NCBI GenBank assembly: GCA_916049765.1
Contig: CAJZIX010000008.1
Coordinates: forward strand, 1-47,204
DNA from: an uncultured bacterium
GTDB lineage: Bacteria; Patescibacteriota; Gracilibacteria; Absconditabacterales; Absconditicoccaceae
Length of the DNA stretch: 47,204 nt
Direction of reading: 5' to 3'
Of this stretch, positions 45,875-47,204 are shown piece by piece. A program made the translations under genes and the position numbers. The notes beneath the pieces were generated by a model that saw only the letters and a list, made by a program, of their open reading frames with translations, was not told the origin of the DNA and ran no database searches. The first letter of the stretch is position 1. Every line of letters starts with the position of its first letter.

Positions 45875-47204
45875 ATGAAAAAGAAAATGCGAGGAGTAGG
45901 ACTTTCACTCCTAATGTTATGCTGTGGGGCCATGAGTTTTGCAGAATCTCCTACCCCAACACCTCAAAAGTGTTTTGATTTTGATACAGGGACGAACTCA
46001 ATTATTGGGAAATATCATTTTTCAGATCCAGATTGTCCAAAAGATATTGTTTTCCCCGATGAGATGACAGTTGATGGGGTAAACTATAAAGTGCATGTTA
46101 TTGGTAAAAATTTCGCTAATTATCGCTCTTATTCAGGATATTTAGAGAGAGTAATTTTCCCTAAGTATTTAAAGAAAATAGAAATGAATGCTTTTATTGG
46201 GCAATATAGACTTCATACAGTGAAGTTTAATGAATGATTACAAGAGATAGGAGAGGGGGCGTTTTATGTAGGAGATTTTATTGAGAAAAAAAAGCTTTTT
46301 CAATGTTCTGATACAAGTATAAAATGAAGCTTAACTCACATAGACCTTCCCAAAAGTTTGTCAAAAATTTGGTGATATGCTTTTACTTGTCAGTCTTTAA
46401 CTAATAATTTAAAACTTCCCCCTAAGATTACTCAAATAGGTAAAAAGACCTTTGAATTTAATAAGTTGAAAACCGTAGAACTTTCTGCTGAATTAAAAGA
46501 AATTGGAGTTAGGGCATTTGCTGGTAATCCATGACTTCCAGTCTATGATAATAAGGTAGTAGGATTTGTAACAAAAGATCCTAGCACTATTACGGTAGCA
46601 AATGATGCTAATATCGCTTTTGTGAGAAAAGAGGTAAAACTTACTTTTGATCTTGATGGAGGAACGGGAACAACCTTGCTTACAGGGTTTGTAGATACTC
46701 CCTTTCCAGGTGTTTCTGATCCAATAAAAACCTGATATGTTTTCAGTGGCTGGACTCCAGCTTTACCAAACACATTTAAAGAAGATCAGGATTTCAAGGC
46801 AAATTGGCAAAGGGCTGTTTATACTCTTACATTTGACCTTGATGGAGGAATGGGAACGACCTTGCTTACAGGGCTCTATAATGATCCGTTGAATGTAGTT
46901 GACCCAACGAAAACTGGATATGTCTTTAGTGGACGAAACCCTACATTACCGTCAGCAATTACGGGAGATCAATCCTTCAAAGCCGAGTGGAAAAAAGATC
47001 AGAGTTCATGAGGTTCTAGCTCTTCATCATCATGAGGAGGATATAGCGGAGGTGGAGGAAGCTCACATAGTTCAACTTCAAGCTCTTCAACTTCATCAAC
47101 ACAGCAAAAGCCAGAAACTCCAGCAAATGCTGAACCAGTAAAGACCGAACAAGTAAAAACAGAAATCTTCAATCCTACGATCCAGACAACTTGTTTCAAT
47201 CCAC
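45875..47204 (+). CDS. Surface protein with LRR-like and InlB B-type repeats (3' end cut)
   Basis: At least 443 residues, running off the window. It has a signal peptide (cleaved after MSFAES region, ~residue 24). Residues ~40-235 look like BspA-type leucine-rich repeats (LQEIGEGAFY, LTHIDLPKSLSKIWGYAF, KEIGVRAFAGNP). Two exact-length 58-residue Listeria-Bacteroides (InlB B-type) repeats follow at 46634-46807 and 46817-46990, then a Ser/Gly-rich linker. Seven UGA codons. Aligned repeats pair UGA with GGA and CGA with TGG. It is probably an adhesin, and its promoter carries a G tract. AAGGA directly abuts the ATG, an unusual ribosome-binding site. Confidence 0.88.
46634..46807 (+). repeat. InlB B-type repeat, copy 1
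   Basis: 174 nt, 58 codons (VKLTFDLDGGTGTTLL ... FKANW). UGA at offset 99 and TGG at offset 117. Confidence 0.9.
46817..46990 (+). repeat. InlB B-type repeat, copy 2
   Basis: 174 nt, 58 codons (VYTLTFDLDGGMGTTLL ... FKAEW), one codon-triplet linker (QRA) after copy 1. GGA at offset 99 and CGA at offset 117. Confidence 0.9.

Overview
The window comes from a low-GC Patescibacteria (CPR) genome, very probably Absconditabacteria (SR1). The decisive evidence is its genetic code. Nearly every gene holds in-frame UGA codons at positions where the family has glycine, and a tRNA with a UCA anticodon and glycine identity elements lies at 14464-14537. CGA and CGG also fall on conserved tryptophan positions (peroxiredoxin, ITP pyrophosphatase, RarA, YchF, a HigA-like regulator, internal repeats of a surface protein). 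UGA=Gly with CGA/CGG=Trp is the Absconditabacterales code (NCBI table 37). I stitched all genes across UGA and read CGA/CGG as Trp; with tables 11 or 25 the products come out broken or wrong.

Layout. 1-6.7 kb: a large coiled-coil protein with a C-terminal lysozyme-like domain, a 2-Cys peroxiredoxin, tRNA-Leu(CAA), an ssb - lepB - PH-like protein - Hsp20 operon, and a HigA-like regulator bracketed by repeated operators. 6.9-13.9 kb: an S41 protease, a frameshifted type II restriction-methylation gene, folD, an SLH-like secreted protein and ychF. 14.1-19.4 kb: tRNA-Ala, tRNA-Gly(UCA), a small membrane protein between them, gatA, two minigenes, phoH and rarA. 19.5-26 kb: two large single-span membrane proteins, rlmN, an ITP pyrophosphatase, a membrane protein and a TIM-barrel protein. 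26-31.2 kb: an operon of a VirB4-like ATPase, a GH25 lysozyme, a polytopic membrane protein and a protein with three pilin-like hairpins; a separate VirB2/TrbC-like pilin lies at 42.6 kb. 31.3-36.3 kb: a sigma-region-4/HARE-HTH protein, a ferredoxin, an ECF-like sigma factor and three exported proteins. 36.6-43.1 kb: HU, a P-loop kinase, a GIY-YIG nuclease between duplicated palindromic repeats, a phospholipase-D-like protein and a DnaE lacking its PHP domain. 43.2-47.2 kb: rplA, an FKBP isomerase, a small membrane protein and the start of a repeat-rich surface protein.

Promoters share one form: TTGNNN, usually a 16-bp spacer, then TANNNT. The surface-protein promoter has a G7 tract inside a 15-bp spacer, so gain of one G would restore the usual spacing; this is a candidate phase switch. 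The surface protein, GH25 enzyme, VirB4-type machinery, pilins and SLH protein together suggest an episymbiotic or host-attached way of life. That is inference from gene content only.
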